A stretch of 64,000 nucleotides of DNA from Thermanaerovibrio velox DSM 12556 (GTDB lineage: Bacteria; Synergistota; Synergistia; Synergistales; Synergistaceae), in the NCBI RefSeq assembly GCF_000237825.1, contig NZ_CM001377.1, positions 620,001-684,000 on the forward strand, written 5' to 3'. Below are positions 1 through 15,899 of this stretch, piece after piece. Position numbers and translations under genes: made by a program. Position 1 is the stretch's first letter; every line of letters begins with the position of its first letter. The notes beneath the pieces are model-generated. The model had not been told where the DNA came from. It saw nothing but the letters and a program-made list of their open reading frames with translations, and made no database searches.

Positions 1-1
1 G

Positions 2-3000
2 GGGGACTTCCCGGTGATGACGGACCGGGGGACCTTCATAATAAACGGCACCGAGAGGGTTGTGGTCAGCCAGCTGGCCAGGTCTGCGGGGGTTTACTTC
101 TCCGCCGATCTGTCCGCTCCCGGGCAGGAGGTTTACACCGCCAAGGTCATCCCGGACCGCGGGGCTTGGTTGGAGTTTGACCTCACCCCCAGTGAGTTCC
201 TCTCCGTGAAGATAGACAACCGGAAGAAGATACCGGTCACCATGTTTCTTAAGGCCCTTGGGGTCCCCTCGGACGATGAGCTTTTGGAGCTCTTCGGTGC
301 TTCCGTGGAAGAGGTTGACCTGGTGGAGGAGGATGTCAAGGGCATGCTCCTTGGGGAGCCCATAATCGCCGCCGACGGCAGGGTGATCTTCCCTAGGAAC
401 GATAGGATAACGAAGGAGCACCTGGACGAGCTTTGGAGGCAGGGCAGGACCAAGATAAAGGTATGGCGGGTGGATCACTCCATAGCCGCCACCATGGAGA
501 AGGACAACACCGACTCCTCTGACGAGGCCGTTTTGGAGCTCTTCCGGCGTCTTAAGCCCAACGAGCCTCCCAGGATGGAGAACGCCAAGGAGCACATGCA
601 CGGCCTGTTCTTCGACAGCCGCCGTTACAACCTTGGCAGGGTGGGGCGTTACAAGCTGAACCGTCGGCTTGGGTTGGACGTGGACGAGAACCAGCGGCTT
701 CTAACGATCCAGGACGTGGTGGCGATAGTCAACGGCCTGTTGAAGCTCAGGGACGGCCTTGAGCGGGAGGACGACATAGACCACCTGGGGAACCGCCGGG
801 TCAGGGCGGTGGGGGAGCTCTTGCAGAACCAGGTGAGGATAGGGCTTCTTAGGATGGAGCGGATAGCCAAGGAGAGGATGACCACCATCCCGGATCTGAG
901 CTCCGCCACTGCCAAGGACCTTATAAACGTGCGTCCCATAAGCGCCGCCCTGAGGGAGTTCTTTGGATCGGGACAGTTGTCTCAGTTCATGGATCAGACA
1001 AACCCGTTGGCGGAGCTTACCCACCGGCGCCGGCTTTCTGCCCTTGGCCCCGGAGGGCTTTCTCGGGAGAGGGCGGGTTTCGAGGCCCGGGACGTGCACT
1101 ACACTCACTACGGCAGGATATGTCCCATAGAGACCCCGGAAGGGGCCAACATAGGTCTGGTTACGTCCCTTGCCACCTATGCGAAGCTCAACGAGTACGG
1201 CTTCCTGGTCACGCCCAGGAGGCGGGTGGTGGACGGCAGGGTCACCGATGAGGTGGTTTACCTGTCCGCGGATGACGAGGACGAGTTCTACGTGGGGATG
1301 GCCAACACCCCGGTGGATGAGGAAGGCAACATCCTGGTGGACGAGGTCCACGTGCGTCATCGGGGGGACATAAAGGTGGTGCCGAAGTCCCAGGTGGACT
1401 TCCTGGATGTTTCGCCCAAGCAGATAGTTTCGGTTTCCACCGGGCTGATCCCGTTCTTGGAGCACGACGACGCCAACCGGGCCCTAATGGGGTCCAACAT
1501 GCAGCGCCAGGCGGTGCCCTTGGTGATAGCGGACTCTCCGTACGTGGGCACCGGGATAGAGGCCAAGATAGCCATGGACTCCGGTTCCTGTGTGCTCGCC
1601 AAACGGGCGGGTCGAGTGGAGTTTGTGGATGCGGACCGCATAGAGATACGGGCCGAGGATGGCACCCTTGATTGCTACAGGCTCATCAAGTTCCGTCGTT
1701 CCAACCAGGGGACGGTTATACATCAGAAGCCCCTGGCCAAGAAGGGGGATCTGGTGAAGGCCGGTGACGTTATAGCGGACGGCCAATCCTGCCAGGGTGG
1801 CGAGCTTGCGCTGGGGCGCAACGTCTTGGTGGCCTTCGTCTCCTGGGAGGGTTACAACTTCGAGGACGCGATCCTGCTCAGCCAGAGGGTTGTGAAGGAG
1901 GACTACTACACCTCGATCCACATAGAGGAATACGAGGTGGAGGCTCGGGATACCAAGTTGGGGCCCGAGGAGATAACCCGTGACATCCCGAACGTGGGCG
2001 ACGATGCCCTTAAGAACCTGGACGAGAGGGGAATAGTCCGCATAGGGGCGGAGGTCCGGGCGGGGGACATACTGGTGGGCAAGGTGACTCCCAAGGGCGA
2101 GTCCGACCAGTCCCCGGAGGAGAGGCTGCTGAGGGCCATATTCGGGGAGAAGGCCCGGGAGGTCCGGGATACCTCCCTTAGGGTTCCACACGGTGAGGGT
2201 GGCAAGGTGGTGGCCATAAAGCGCCTCAATCGGGAGCACAACAGCGAGGACCTGAGCCCCGGTGTCAACGAGGTCGTTAAGGTCTACGTAGCCCAGTTCC
2301 GCAAGATAACCGAGGGGGACAAGATGGCGGGTCGCCACGGCAACAAGGGTGTGGTGTCCAAGATATTGCCCGAGGAGGACATGCCGTTCCTCTCCGACGG
2401 GACCCCGGTGGACGTGGTGCTGAACCCCCTTGGGGTGCCCAGCCGAATGAACCTGGGGCAGGTGTTTGAGACCATAATGGGCTTTGTGGCCATGCACAAC
2501 GGCTGGAAGGTGGCCACCCCGGTGTTCGAGGGGGCGGACGAGGAGGAGATCTTCCGCCTGGTGGAGAAGATCCGGGACGAGAAGTATCCGGAGCTCACCA
2601 GGGATTGCAAGATAACCCTGTACGACGGCCGTACTGGGGAGCCCATGGACAAGAAGGTCACCGTGGGGGTCATGTACATGCTCAAGCTGATCCACCTGGT
2701 GGATGACAAGATCCACGCGAGGTCCACCGGGCCGTACAGCTTGATAACCCAGCAGCCCTTGGGCGGTAAGACCCAGTTTGGAGGTCAGCGCTTTGGGGAG
2801 ATGGAGGTCTGGGCCCTTGAGGGTTACGGGGCGGCCCACATGCTCCAGGAGATACTGACCGTCAAGTCCGATGACATAAGGGGTCGTCTTAAGACTTACG
2901 AGAGGATCGTAAAGGGTCAGAACCTGGCCAAGCCAGGGGTGCCCGAGAGCTTCCGGGTGCTCATCAAGGAGCTTCAGGGGCTTGGGCTTGACGTGGAGAT

Positions 3001-3244
3001 AGAGTACGACGACGGCACCGTGGGAGAGCTCATCATGGGTGACGATGAGGACGATTCCAGGCCCAGGCCCAAGAGGGAAGAGGGGCTCTTTGAGGCCGGT
3101 GATGTCAGCGCCGAGGATGCCTTTGGGGTGAGCGATGAGTCCCTTGCGGATCAGGAGGCCCGGGAGGGGCTTGGGGATATATTCACGGTCCGGGATTTAG
3201 AGGAGGACCCCTTTTTGGCGGGGGAAGAGGAGGGGGACGCTTAA
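2..3244 (+). CDS. rpoB: RNA polymerase subunit beta, 5'-truncated
   Basis: Beta subunit of RNA polymerase, which forms the catalytic cleft with beta'. The frame is open from base 2 (G-D-F-P-V-M-T-D), so the true start lies before the window; the match to the family begins at the conserved [11 protein letters not shown] segment. Visible landmarks are the fork/rifampicin region ([18 protein letters not shown]), the [10 protein letters not shown] motif and the C-terminal [18 protein letters not shown] clamp-contact segment. The last ~70 residues are an acidic tail. The stop TAA touches the rpoC ATG with no spacer, so the two are translationally coupled. Confidence 0.98.
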   Translation, partial: GDFPVMTDRGTFIINGTERVVVSQLARSAGVYFSADLSAPGQEVYTAKVIPDRGAWLEFDLTPSEFLSVKIDNRKKIPVTMFLKALGVPSDDELLELFGASVEEVDLVEEDVKGMLLGEPIIAADGRVIFPRNDRITKEHLDELWRQGRTKIKVWRVDHSIAATMEKDNTDSSDEAVLELFRRLKPNEPPRMENAKEHMHGLFFDSRRYNLGRVGRYKLNRRLGLDVDENQRLLTIQDVVAIVNGLLKLRDGLEREDDIDHLGNRRVRAVGELLQNQVRIGLLRMERIAKERMTTIPDLSSATAKDLINVRPISAALREFFGSGQLSQFMDQTNPLAELTHRRRLSALGPGGLSRERAGFEARDVHYTHYGRICPIETPEGANIGLVTSLATYAKLNEYGFLVTPRRRVVDGRVTDEVVYLSADDEDEFYVGMANTPVDEEGNILVDEVHVRHRGDIKVVPKSQVDFLDVSPKQIVSVSTGLIPFLEHDDANRALMGSNMQRQAVPLVIADSPYVGTGIEAKIAMDSGSCVLAKRAGRVEFVDADRIEIRAEDGTLDCYRLIKFRRSNQGTVIHQKPLAKKGDLVKAGDVIADGQSCQGGELALGRNVLVAFVSWEGYNFEDAILLSQRVVKEDYYTSIHIEEYEVEARDTKLGPEEITRDIPNVGDDALKNLDERGIVRIGAEVRAGDILVGKVTPKGESDQSPEERLLRAIFGEKAREVRDTSLRVPHGEGGKVVAIKRLNREHNSEDLSPGVNEVVKVYVAQFRKITEGDKMAGRHGNKGVVSKILPEEDMPFLSDGTPVDVVLNPLGVPSRMNLGQVFETIMGFVAMHNGWKVATPVFEGADEEEIFRLVEKIRDEKYPELTRDCKITLYDGRTGEPMDKKVTVGVMYMLKLIHLVDDKIHARSTGPYSLITQQPLGGKTQFGGQRFGEMEVWALEGYGAAHMLQEILTVKSDDIRGRLKTYERIVKGQNLAKPGVPESFRVLIKELQGLGLDVEIEYDDGTVGELIMGDDEDDSRPRPKREEGLFEAGDVSAEDAFGVSDESLADQEAREGLGDIFTVRDLEEDPFLAGEEEGDA

Positions 3245-8210
<4,966 letters not shown>

Positions 8211-8259
8211 AAAAGGGGCTGGGATCTTCGCGGTTTGTGGTGGTTGATTTTTGGTTTGG

Positions 8260-8292
8260 CGGGCGGTCTTCCTTGACAGGTTTGGCCGCCCG
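8260..8292 (+). other. Inverted repeat around the str-operon promoter
   Basis: CGGGCGG (8260-8266) pairs perfectly with CCGCCCG (8286-8292); the loop holds the TTGACA box of the promoter below. It follows rpoC by 50 bases and is followed by TTGTT, so it could be a weak terminator of the rpo transcript, or an operator-like element. Pairing is seen; function is inferred. Confidence 0.4.
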
Positions 8293-8302
8293 TTGTTATG
8301 AT
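8273..8302 (+). promoter_or_regulatory. Sigma-70 type promoter for the str/ribosomal operon
   Basis: TTGACA (8273-8278), an 18-base spacer and TATGAT (8297-8302), close to the housekeeping consensus. A start near 8309 would give a leader of about 25 bases before the L7Ae-like gene. It is the only strong promoter-like sequence seen between rpoC and the ribosomal genes. Confidence 0.7.
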
Positions 8303-8333
8303 TCCTTGGTGCTTTTGCACGGGAGGGATAGGT

Positions 8334-8582
8334 ATGCCCTTGAGCGAGCTCGCTTCGGAGGATCGCGTTGTGGGGATCCGTTCGGTGATGAGGAGGTTGG
8401 AGAAGGGGGAGCTCAGGAAGGTGTTTCTCTCCCGGGATGCCGAGGCGGAGTTAGTCTTGGCGGTGGAGGAGGAGGCGCTCCGTCGCGGGGTGGACGTGGA
8501 GTGGGTGGATGAGTCCCTGCTGTTGGGCAGGGCCTGTGCCATATCTCGTCCAGCCGCTGCTGCGGGTTTGAGGAAGCGTTAA
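8334..8582 (+). CDS. L7Ae/L30e-family RNA-binding protein
   Basis: 82-residue protein of the L7Ae/L30e/Gadd45 family, whose members bind kink-turn RNA; the family matches YbxF/RplGB-type proteins found beside rpsL in Bacillus. Seen: the core pattern V-F-L-S-R-D-A-E...V...A...GV.V.WV and a C-terminal GRACAIS segment where the RNA-contacting loop lies. Start chosen at the ATG with an upstream GGGAGGGATAGG; an in-frame ATG 36 bases upstream lies on the promoter's -10 box and is unlikely. First gene of the str block. Its exact RNA target cannot be told from sequence. Confidence 0.85.
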   Translation: MPLSELASEDRVVGIRSVMRRLEKGELRKVFLSRDAEAELVLAVEEEALRRGVDVEWVDESLLLGRACAISRPAAAAGLRKR

Positions 8583-8583
8583 T

Positions 8584-8606
8584 AACCCCCGTTGATGTTG
8601 GGGGTT
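8584..8606 (+). other. Hairpin upstream of rpsL
   Basis: AACCCCC (8584-8590) and GGGGGTT (8600-8606) form a perfect 7-bp stem with a 9-base loop. No U-run follows, so it is not a standard terminator. It lies in the short gap before rpsL and might be a translational control structure. Confidence 0.4.
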
Positions 8607-8632
8607 GCGAAGCCTAGAAAGGAGGTAATTGT

Positions 8633-9013
8633 GTGCCCACTATAAGTCAGTTGATCAGGTACGGCCGTGAGGAGAAGAGGCGTAGGTCCAGTGCTCCCGC
8701 CCTGCAGGAGAACCCTCAGCGGAGGGGTGTTTGCACCCGGGTTTACACGGTGACCCCGAAGAAGCCGAACTCGGCTTTGAGGAAGGTTGCTCGTGTGCGT
8801 TTGACCAACGGGATAGAGGTGACCGCCTACATTCCCGGGGAGGGTCATAACCTTCAGGAGCACTCGGTGGTCCTGGTCCGGGGAGGCCGTGTGAAGGACC
8901 TTCCGGGTGTTCGTTACCACATAGTTCGCGGTACCCTTGACTGCGGCGGCGTGGAGAAGAGGCGTCAGGGCCGTTCTAAGTATGGGGCCCGTCGTCCGAA
9001 GCAGGGTGCGTAG
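8633..9013 (+). CDS. rpsL: Ribosomal protein S12
   Basis: Decoding-centre protein of the 30S subunit; 126 residues, usual length. Contains the conserved [17 protein letters not shown] loop (streptomycin-contact region) and the second loop around the GVRYHIVRG segment. The lysine in PKKPNS is the residue commonly altered in streptomycin resistance and appears wild type. GTG start preceded by AAAGGAGGTAATT. Head of the S12-S7-EF-G-EF-Tu order typical of bacteria. Confidence 0.98.
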   Translation: MPTISQLIRYGREEKRRRSSAPALQENPQRRGVCTRVYTVTPKKPNSALRKVARVRLTNGIEVTAYIPGEGHNLQEHSVVLVRGGRVKDLPGVRYHIVRGTLDCGGVEKRRQGRSKYGARRPKQGA

Positions 9014-9027
9014 GGAGGAATTCGAAT

Positions 9028-9498
9028 ATGCCTCGCAAGGGACATGTGAAGAAGCGGGTTGCGTCGCCGGACCCAAGGTTTCAGAGCCAGGGGATAAGCA
9101 AGTTTATCAACTGTCTGATGATCGGCGGCAAGAAGAGCATAGCGGAGAGGATCATGTACGGTGCCTTGGACTTGGCGGGACAGAGGCTTGGCATGGAGCC
9201 GGTGGATGTCTTTGAGAAGGCCATGTCCAACGTGAGGCCCGTGGTGGAGGTTCGTCCTCGCCGGGTTGGGGGTGCCACCTATCAGGTGCCGGTGGAGGTG
9301 GAGCCTGACAGGGCCCAGGCGCTGGCGATACGGTGGATCATAAGCTACGCCCGTTCCCGGAAGGGCATTCCCATGGTGGAGCGTCTCGCCCGGGAGTTCG
9401 CCGACGCATGCAAGGGCGAGGGCGGAGCGGTGAAGAAGAAGGAAGACACCCATCGCATGGCGGAGGCCAACAGGGCTTTCGCTCACTACAGGTGGTAG
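9028..9498 (+). CDS. rpsG: Ribosomal protein S7
   Basis: Primary binder of the 16S rRNA 3' major domain and nucleator of the 30S head; 156 residues, standard. Recognised by MPRKGHV, the VEVRPRRVGGATYQVPVEV beta-hairpin and a C-terminal helix ending in AHYRW. GGGAGGAATTC ribosome-binding site; 14 bases after rpsL. In the str operon of other bacteria S7 is the translational repressor; no matching operator structure was established here. Confidence 0.98.
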   Translation: MPRKGHVKKRVASPDPRFQSQGISKFINCLMIGGKKSIAERIMYGALDLAGQRLGMEPVDVFEKAMSNVRPVVEVRPRRVGGATYQVPVEVEPDRAQALAIRWIISYARSRKGIPMVERLAREFADACKGEGGAVKKKEDTHRMAEANRAFAHYRW

Positions 9499-9532
9499 TG
9501 GTGTGTAGTCTGGCTATAGGAAGGACGATTCT

Positions 9533-11599
9533 GTGGTGACCGCAACTAACCTTCAGTCGATAAGGAACATCGGTATAGCCGCCCATATAGACGCCGGCAA
9601 GACCACCACCAGTGAGCGGATACTCTTTTACACCGGCCGCAAGCACAAGATCGGTGAGGTCCACGAGGGTGCCGCCACCATGGACTGGATGGAGCAGGAG
9701 CGGGAGCGCGGAATCACCATAACTTCCGCCGCCACGACCTGTCAGTGGCGGGATTGCACCATCAACCTCATTGATACGCCCGGCCACGTGGACTTTACCG
9801 TAGAGGTGGAGCGCTCCATGCGGGTGCTCGACGGTGCGGTATCCGTGTTCTGTGCCGTGGGTGGTGTGGAGCCTCAGTCTGAGACCGTGTGGCGTCAGGC
9901 GGACAAGTATCGGGTGCCCCGCATAGCCTTTGTCAACAAGATGGACCGGGTGGGGGCTGACTTCTGGGGTGTGGTATCCCAGATGAAGGAGCGTCTTGGG
10001 GCCAGGCCGGTTCCCATTCAGATGCCCATAGGGGTTGAGGACGGCTTTGTGGGGGTGGTGGACCTTGTGGAGTTCAAGGCCGCCATCTACGAGGATGATC
10101 TTGGAACTGACTACAAGAAGGTGGAGGTTCCGGCGGAGCTCCTGGAGGAGGCGAAGCTCGCGAGGGACGCCATGCTCGAGCAGCTGGCGGACTTTGACGA
10201 GAGGATAATGAACGCCTACCTGGAGGGGCAGCCGGTGGAGGAGGCTTGGATAAGGGAGACCTTGAGGGCCCAGACCATAGGGCTTAACATAGTCCCGGTC
10301 TTGTGTGGCTCCGCCTTCAAGAACAAGGGGGTTCAGCTGCTGCTGGACGCGGTGGTTGACTACCTGCCGAGCCCGGTGGACATCCCTCCCTGCGAGGGGG
10401 TTAATCCGGACACCGGCGAGACCGTTTACGTTAAGGCGGATGTCGATGAGCCCTTCGTGGCCTTGGCGTTCAAGATAATGGTGGATCCCTACGTGGGCCG
10501 TCTCGCCTTCTGTCGGGTTTACTCCGGCAAGCTGGAGAGCGGGTCCGGCATATACAACTCCAACACCCGTCGTCGGGAGCGGGTGGGCCGAATCCTTAGG
10601 ATGCACGCCAACAAGAGGGAGGAGCTTGATTCTGCCAGTGCGGGGATGATAGTGGCGATCCCGGGGCTTAAGCAGGTTCGCACCGGTGACACCTTGTGTC
10701 TTGAGGACAAGCCGGTGGTCCTTGAGTCCTTGGAGTTCCCCGAGCCGGTGATCTCCTTGGCGGTGGAGCCCGCCAGCAAGGCGGATCAGATCAAGCTTGC
10801 CAAGGGCTTGGAGGCTCTCTCCGAGGAGGATCCCACCTTCCGGGTTCGGGTGGACGAGGAGACCGGCCAGACCATCATCCAGGGCATGGGTGAGCTTCAC
10901 CTGGAGATAATAGTGGACCGGCTCAAGAGGGAGTTCGGAGTGGACGTCAAGGTTGGCCGTCCTCAGGTGGCCTACCGGGAGGCCATACGGAAGCCCGCCC
11001 GTGCTCAGGGGCGTTTTGTGCGTCAGTCCGGAGGTCGCGGTCAGTACGGTGATGTGGTCCTGGAGATCGAGCCCATGGAGGGTCACAAGGGCTATGAGTT
11101 CTTGGACAAGATCGTGGGCGGTGTGGTTCCCAAGGAGTACATCCCCGCGGCCCAGAAGGGCGTGGAGGAGGCAATGAACAACGGCGTTCTCGGGGGTTAC
11201 CCGGTGATAGGTGTCAGGGTCTCCATAGTGGATGGTAGCTATCACGAGGTTGACTCTTCTGAGATGGCGTTTAAAATAGCTGGGTCGATGGCTTTCAAGG
11301 AGGCCATGAGGAAGGCAGATCCGGTGTTGATGGAACCCATCGTCAGCGTGGAGGTTGTCACCCCCGAGGAGTACATGGGGGATGTCATAGGCGACCTTTC
11401 CTCCCGGCGCGGCAAGGTGGAGGGCATGGGAGAGAGGGGCAACGCCAGGGTCGTGAAGGCCTTTGTGCCGCTGGCGGAGATGTTTGGGTATGCCACGGAC
11501 CTTAGGAGCAAGACCTCGGGTCGGGCTTCCTACACCATGGTGTTCAGCCACTATGAGGAAGTGCCCCGCGAGGTGGCGGAGAAGCTTCTTAAGGGTTAA
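9533..11599 (+). CDS. fusA: Translation elongation factor G
   Basis: GTPase that drives ribosomal translocation. 688 residues, five-domain length. P-loop [10 protein letters not shown] (about residues 17-26), switch [10 protein letters not shown] and NKMDR are all intact; domain IV carries the [10 protein letters not shown] segment and the C-terminal domain ends [14 protein letters not shown]. Two tandem GTG codons could start it (9533 or 9536); AGGAAGGA lies 8 bases upstream of the first. Between rpsG and tuf as usual. Confidence 0.97.
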   Translation: MVTATNLQSIRNIGIAAHIDAGKTTTSERILFYTGRKHKIGEVHEGAATMDWMEQERERGITITSAATTCQWRDCTINLIDTPGHVDFTVEVERSMRVLDGAVSVFCAVGGVEPQSETVWRQADKYRVPRIAFVNKMDRVGADFWGVVSQMKERLGARPVPIQMPIGVEDGFVGVVDLVEFKAAIYEDDLGTDYKKVEVPAELLEEAKLARDAMLEQLADFDERIMNAYLEGQPVEEAWIRETLRAQTIGLNIVPVLCGSAFKNKGVQLLLDAVVDYLPSPVDIPPCEGVNPDTGETVYVKADVDEPFVALAFKIMVDPYVGRLAFCRVYSGKLESGSGIYNSNTRRRERVGRILRMHANKREELDSASAGMIVAIPGLKQVRTGDTLCLEDKPVVLESLEFPEPVISLAVEPASKADQIKLAKGLEALSEEDPTFRVRVDEETGQTIIQGMGELHLEIIVDRLKREFGVDVKVGRPQVAYREAIRKPARAQGRFVRQSGGRGQYGDVVLEIEPMEGHKGYEFLDKIVGGVVPKEYIPAAQKGVEEAMNNGVLGGYPVIGVRVSIVDGSYHEVDSSEMAFKIAGSMAFKEAMRKADPVLMEPIVSVEVVTPEEYMGDVIGDLSSRRGKVEGMGERGNARVVKAFVPLAEMFGYATDLRSKTSGRASYTMVFSHYEEVPREVAEKLLKG

Positions 11600-11626
11600 C
11601 AGAGTTTTTGAGGAGGTATGGGTAAG

Positions 11627-12820
11627 ATGGCGAAGGAGAAGTTTACCAGGTCTAAGCCGCACCTTAACATTGGCACCATAGGTCACATAGACCACGGCAA
11701 GACCACGTTGACGGCGGCGATAACGAAGACGCTGTCGAAGAAGGGTTATGCGGACTTTACGCCCTTTGATCAGATAGACAAGGCGCCGGAGGAGCGGGAG
11801 CGCGGCATAACCATCAACATAGCGCACGTGGAGTATCAGACGGACAATCGTCACTATGCGCACATTGACTGCCCTGGGCACGCGGACTACATAAAGAACA
11901 TGATAACCGGTGCGGCTCAGATGGACGGTGCTATTTTGGTGGTTTCTGCGGCGGATGGTCCGATGCCTCAGACCCGTGAGCACGTGTTGTTGGCCCGCCA
12001 GGTTAACGTTCCTGCGTTGGTGGTGTTCATGAACAAGTGCGACATGGTGGACGATCCGGAGCTTTTGGATCTGGTGGAGATGGAGATCCGGGATCTTTTG
12101 AACAAGTACAACTTCCCTGGGGACGAGGTTCCCATCGTTCGGGGTTCTGCGTTGAAGGCGTTGGAGGCGGAGGGCGAGGACGAGTGGACCGACAAGATCT
12201 GGGAGTTGATGAAGGCTTGCGACGAGTACATCCCGACTCCTGTTCGTGAGACCGACAAGCCGTTCCTGATGCCCATAGAGGACGTGTTCACGATCACCGG
12301 GCGCGGCACGGTTGTTACCGGTCGTGTGGAGCGTGGCATAATCAAGCCCGGCGATGAGGTTGAGATAGTGGGTATGAGGGACACCCAGAAGACGGTGGCC
12401 ACGAGCCTTGAGATGTTCCGGAAGATATTGGACGAGGCAGTGGCTGGGGACAACGTGGGTGTTCTTTTGAGGGGGACTGGGAAGGACGAGGTTGAGCGTG
12501 GTCAGGTGTTGGCGAAGCCTGGCAGCATCAAGCCGCACAAGCACTTCAAGGCGGAGGTTTACGTGTTGAAGAAGGAGGAGGGTGGTCGTCACACGCCGTT
12601 CTTCTCTGGTTACAAGCCCCAGTTCTACTTCAGGACCACGGACGTGACGGGAGAGATAAAGCTTCCGGATGGTGTTGAGATGGTCATGCCTGGGGACAAC
12701 AGCCAGTTTGAGGTGAAGTTGATAGTGCCGGTGGCTCTTGAGCCGGGTCTTAGGTTTGCGGTTCGCGAGGGCGGCCGCACCGTGGGCGCCGGGGTGGTCA
12801 CCGAGATACTGGACAAGTAG
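11627..12820 (+). CDS. tuf: Translation elongation factor Tu
   Basis: Delivers aminoacyl-tRNA to the ribosome as a GTP complex. G1 [11 protein letters not shown]3 DCPGHADY and G4 NKCD are present; C-terminal beta-barrels end VVTEILDK. Start taken at the second ATG ([12 protein letters not shown]), because AGGAGG at 11611-11616 lies 10 bases upstream of it but only one base before the ATG at 11618. 397 residues. Codon choice is richer in TTG and GCG than in neighbouring genes, which may reflect high expression or gene conversion with another copy. Confidence 0.97.
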   Translation: MAKEKFTRSKPHLNIGTIGHIDHGKTTLTAAITKTLSKKGYADFTPFDQIDKAPEERERGITINIAHVEYQTDNRHYAHIDCPGHADYIKNMITGAAQMDGAILVVSAADGPMPQTREHVLLARQVNVPALVVFMNKCDMVDDPELLDLVEMEIRDLLNKYNFPGDEVPIVRGSALKALEAEGEDEWTDKIWELMKACDEYIPTPVRETDKPFLMPIEDVFTITGRGTVVTGRVERGIIKPGDEVEIVGMRDTQKTVATSLEMFRKILDEAVAGDNVGVLLRGTGKDEVERGQVLAKPGSIKPHKHFKAEVYVLKKEEGGRHTPFFSGYKPQFYFRTTDVTGEIKLPDGVEMVMPGDNSQFEVKLIVPVALEPGLRFAVREGGRTVGAGVVTEILDK

Positions 12821-12838
12821 GCCTTAGGGGGAATCGTC

Positions 12839-13144
12839 GTGGCCAAGAACATCAGGATAAAGCTGAAGGCCTTTGATCACAGGGTCTTGGATGCTTCGGC
12901 GGTCCAGATTGCGGAGACGGCGGAGAGGACTGGAGCTCGGGTTTCGGGCCCCATTCCCCTCCCCACCCAGATAAGGAAGTTCACCATCCTTAAGTCTCCT
13001 CACAAGGACAAGGACGCCAGGGAGCAGTTTGAGCAGCGGGTTCACAAGCGTCTCATCGACATTTTGGATCCGACCCAGAAGACCATGGAGGCTCTTATGC
13101 AATTGAACCTTCCCTCTGGGGTCGACATTCAGATCAAATTGTAG
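12839..13144 (+). CDS. rpsJ: Ribosomal protein S10
   Basis: 30S head protein that also acts as NusE in antitermination; 101 residues. Shows the [11 protein letters not shown]-like N-terminus (here [17 protein letters not shown]), SGPIPLPTQ and a C-terminal GVDIQIKL strand. GTG start after AGGGGGAATC. First gene of the S10 cluster, 18 bases after tuf, so the str and S10 clusters probably share one transcript. Confidence 0.98.
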   Translation: MAKNIRIKLKAFDHRVLDASAVQIAETAERTGARVSGPIPLPTQIRKFTILKSPHKDKDAREQFEQRVHKRLIDILDPTQKTMEALMQLNLPSGVDIQIKL

Positions 13145-13182
13145 TAAGGTGAGCGCTTGGGGGAAAGGAGTTGAAGGTTGAT

Positions 13183-13812
13183 ATGAGCATGGGGATCTTG
13201 GGCCGCAAGGTCGGAATGACCCAGGTGTTCGACGCCGAGGGTAAGGCGGTCCCCGTAACCGTGGTTGAGGCGGGTCCCTGCCAGGTGGTGGAGGTCCGTA
13301 CGATGGAGAAGAACGGATACAGTGCCGTTCAGCTGGGGTTTGGGGAGGCGAATCCTCGCAAGCTCAGCAAGCCCATGAAGGGTTACTTCGCCAAGAACGG
13401 CGTGGAGCCCAAGCGTTGGCTCAGGGAGTTCCGGGTTGACGAGGGCCACGGTTATGAGAAGGGGCAGGAGGTAAGGGCGGACCTCTTCTCTGAGGGAGAG
13501 GTTGTGGACGTCATCGGCGTAAGCAAGGGTAAGGGTTACGCGGGCGTCATGAAGCGGTTCAACTTTGGTGGCGGTCCCGCCAGCCATGGTTCTTCCAAGT
13601 TCCACCGGCAGCCCGGTTCCAGCGGGGCCAACAGCTATCCGGGGCACATCTTCAAGGGGAAGACCATGCCTGGCCGCATGGGAGGGGAGAGGGTTACCGT
13701 TAAGAACCTCCGGGTGTTCGCGGTGGACGTGGAGAACAACCTCATCCTCCTGCGGGGGGCTATTCCTGGGGCCAAGGACGGACTCGTCCTCATCCGCAAG
13801 GCTTCTGTTTAA
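13183..13812 (+). CDS. rplC: Ribosomal protein L3
   Basis: Early-assembly 50S protein reaching the peptidyl transferase centre. GILGRKVGMTQVFD N-terminus, the FNFGGGPASHGS loop with the residues that approach the A-site, and PGRMGGERVTVKNL. Start ambiguous: a TTG (13171) is flush against AAAGGAG, while ATG 13183 sits 12 bases after it and gives MSMGILGRK, close to family length (209 residues). ATG 13189 is a third option. Confidence 0.95.
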   Translation: MSMGILGRKVGMTQVFDAEGKAVPVTVVEAGPCQVVEVRTMEKNGYSAVQLGFGEANPRKLSKPMKGYFAKNGVEPKRWLREFRVDEGHGYEKGQEVRADLFSEGEVVDVIGVSKGKGYAGVMKRFNFGGGPASHGSSKFHRQPGSSGANSYPGHIFKGKTMPGRMGGERVTVKNLRVFAVDVENNLILLRGAIPGAKDGLVLIRKASV

Positions 13813-13824
13813 GGAGGAAGGATC

Positions 13825-14451
13825 ATGCCTCGGGTGAAGCAGGTCAATTTCAATGGAGAAGTGATAGGGGAGGTCGAGCTCAGCGAAGCGGTCTTCGGCG
13901 CTCCCGTCCACGTGCCCGCCATGCATCAGGTTGTGGTGGCTCATCTGGCTAATTGCCGGGTTGGTACCCATGACACCAAGGACAGGGGAGATGTGAGCGG
14001 CGGTGGAAGGAAGCCCTGGCGTCAGAAGCACACCGGCAGGGCCCGTCAGGGTAGCATCAGGTCGCCTTTGTGGGTTGGTGGTGGGGTTGCTCACGGTCCT
14101 CATCCCAGGGACTATCACCAGAAGGTCAACAAGAAGGTTCGCAGGCTTGCTCTTCGCAGCGCCCTCACCTTGAAGGCCAAGGAGGATAACATGTTGGTCA
14201 TCGACGCCTTCCAGATGGAGGCTCCGAAGACCAAGGTCATGTTGGAGTTCCTTAACAAGGTGCAGGCTGGCAAGAAGCCTCTTTTGGTGGTGAACGACAA
14301 GGATCCTAACGTGAGGAAGTCCGCGGGCAACATTCCCGGTGCCATGGTGCTCCACGTGGACAGCCTGAACGTCTACGACATCCTTAACCACGACCGGCTG
14401 ATAGTGACCGCTGATGCGGTTAGGAAGATCGAGGAGGTGTTTGGCCGATGA
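13825..14451 (+). CDS. rplD: Ribosomal protein L4
   Basis: 50S protein lining the exit tunnel; 208 residues. The extended tunnel loop is visible (SGGGRKPWRQKHTGRARQGS). AAGGAGGAAGGATC before the ATG. In Escherichia coli L4 represses its own S10 operon; no leader of that kind lies ahead of rpsJ here. Its end overlaps the rplW start by 4 bases. Confidence 0.97.
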   Translation: MPRVKQVNFNGEVIGEVELSEAVFGAPVHVPAMHQVVVAHLANCRVGTHDTKDRGDVSGGGRKPWRQKHTGRARQGSIRSPLWVGGGVAHGPHPRDYHQKVNKKVRRLALRSALTLKAKEDNMLVIDAFQMEAPKTKVMLEFLNKVQAGKKPLLVVNDKDPNVRKSAGNIPGAMVLHVDSLNVYDILNHDRLIVTADAVRKIEEVFGR

Positions 14452-14744
14452 ACCTGGTGGCCCACGACATCATTCTTCGTCCGGTCATAACGGAGAAGAG
14501 CAGCAGGCTGATGGAGCACAACCAGTACACCTTTGAGGTGCACCGGGGGGCCAACAAGATACAGGTCCGCAAGGCGGTGGAGGAGATCTTCAAGGTGAAG
14601 GTGGTGCGGGTTAACACCATCAACGTGAAGTCGAAGCCCAAGAGGCTTGGCGCGTACTTAGGACGCTCGCGCTCGTGGAAGAAGGCCATCGTGACCCTGG
14701 CTCCAGGGGAGCGGATAGAGTTCTTCGAGGGCGCTGGAGCCTAG
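14448..14744 (+). CDS. rplW: Ribosomal protein L23
   Basis: Tunnel-exit protein that docks trigger factor and SRP; 98 residues. Typical [12 protein letters not shown] start, [16 protein letters not shown] core and [16 protein letters not shown] loop. The ATG overlaps the rplD stop as ATGA, implying coupled translation. Confidence 0.97.
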   Translation: MNLVAHDIILRPVITEKSSRLMEHNQYTFEVHRGANKIQVRKAVEEIFKVKVVRVNTINVKSKPKRLGAYLGRSRSWKKAIVTLAPGERIEFFEGAGA

Positions 14745-14761
14745 GGCAGGAGGGAGCAGTC

Positions 14762-15586
14762 ATGGGAATGAAGAAGTATAAGCCCATCACCCCCGGCCGG
14801 AGGTTCATGGTGACCCCCTCTTACGAGGAGGTGACCAAGAGCACCCCGGAGAGGAGTCTTGTGAGGGTGCTCAAGAAGCACGCGGGGCGGAACAACACGG
14901 GCCGCATAACAATGAGGCACCGGGGTGGCGGGGCGAAGATAAAGTACCGCATAGTGGATTTCAAGAGGGACAAGATAGGGGTTCCCGGCAGGGTGGCGGC
15001 CATCGAGTACGATCCCAACCGTTCCGCCCGGATTGCCCTCATCAACTACGTGGACGGGGAGAAGCGTTACATCCTTTGTCCGTCCGGGCTTAACGTGGGC
15101 GACATGGTGGAGGCGGGTCCCAATGCTGACATCAAGCCGGGCAACGCGTTGAAGCTCAAGGACATCCCGGTGGGTACTGTGATTCACAACATCGAGTTGG
15201 AGCCTGGTCGTGGCGGCGTCTTGGTTCGTTCTGCCGGGGTCAGCGCCCAGCTCATGGCCAAGGAGGGCAAGTACGCCTACGTCCGGATGCCCAGTGGTGA
15301 GCTGCGGTTGGTCCTTCAGGAGTGCTGCGCCACCGTTGGTCAGGTGGGCAACGAGGAGCATGAGAACGCGGTTTCCGGTAAGGCCGGCAGGACCCGTTGG
15401 ATGGGCCGCAGGCCCCACGTGCGGGGAATGGTCATGAACCCGGTGGACCATCCCATGGGTGGAGGCGAGGGTCGGAGCAAGTCTAACAAGCATCCCGTGT
15501 CCCCCTGGGGTACCCCGGCGAAGGGCTACAGGACCAGGAAGCCCAAGCCTTCCGACAAGTTCATCATTCGCCGCAGGGATAAGTAA
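14762..15586 (+). CDS. rplB: Ribosomal protein L2
   Basis: Core 50S protein needed for peptidyl transfer and subunit joining; 274 residues. Contains [16 protein letters not shown], the [15 protein letters not shown] segment and the C-terminal [19 protein letters not shown] loop with the histidine near the active centre. ATG preceded by GGAGGGAGCAGTC; an open frame continues upstream into rplW but has no homology there. Confidence 0.98.
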   Translation: MGMKKYKPITPGRRFMVTPSYEEVTKSTPERSLVRVLKKHAGRNNTGRITMRHRGGGAKIKYRIVDFKRDKIGVPGRVAAIEYDPNRSARIALINYVDGEKRYILCPSGLNVGDMVEAGPNADIKPGNALKLKDIPVGTVIHNIELEPGRGGVLVRSAGVSAQLMAKEGKYAYVRMPSGELRLVLQECCATVGQVGNEEHENAVSGKAGRTRWMGRRPHVRGMVMNPVDHPMGGGEGRSKSNKHPVSPWGTPAKGYRTRKPKPSDKFIIRRRDK

Positions 15587-15604
15587 GGTAGGAGGGAGTA
15601 AGGA

Positions 15605-15886
15605 ATGGCTCGATCGCTGAAGAAGGGGCCCTACGTTGACGCCAAGCTCCTCCGCAGGATAGAGGAGATGAATGAGTCGGGCAAGAAGAGGGTTTTGAAG
15701 ACCTGGGCCAGGAGGTCCAGCATAACCCCCGAGATGGTTGGGCACACCATAGCGGTGCACAACGGGCGGACCCACGTTCCGGTGTACATCAGCGACAACA
15801 TGGTGGGCCACAAGCTTGGAGAGTTCGCTCCCACCCGCAAGTTCGGAGGACATGCGGGGCAGGAGCGGTCCACCAAGTCCAGGTAG
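15605..15886 (+). CDS. rpsS: Ribosomal protein S19
   Basis: 30S head protein near the decoding-site side of the A-site tRNA; 93 residues. [35 protein letters not shown] and [10 protein letters not shown] are diagnostic. GGAGGGAGTAAGG precedes the ATG. Confidence 0.98.
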   Translation: MARSLKKGPYVDAKLLRRIEEMNESGKKRVLKTWARRSSITPEMVGHTIAVHNGRTHVPVYISDNMVGHKLGEFAPTRKFGGHAGQERSTKSR

Positions 15887-15899
15887 GAGGTCGCAGGCT

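Noticed and set aside
9338-12592. A 1084-codon open frame on the minus strand opposite fusA and tuf
   Set aside because: It lies exactly antisense to two well-conserved genes, is rich in His/Leu/Gly as expected from a shadow of GC-rich codons, and has no recognisable domain.
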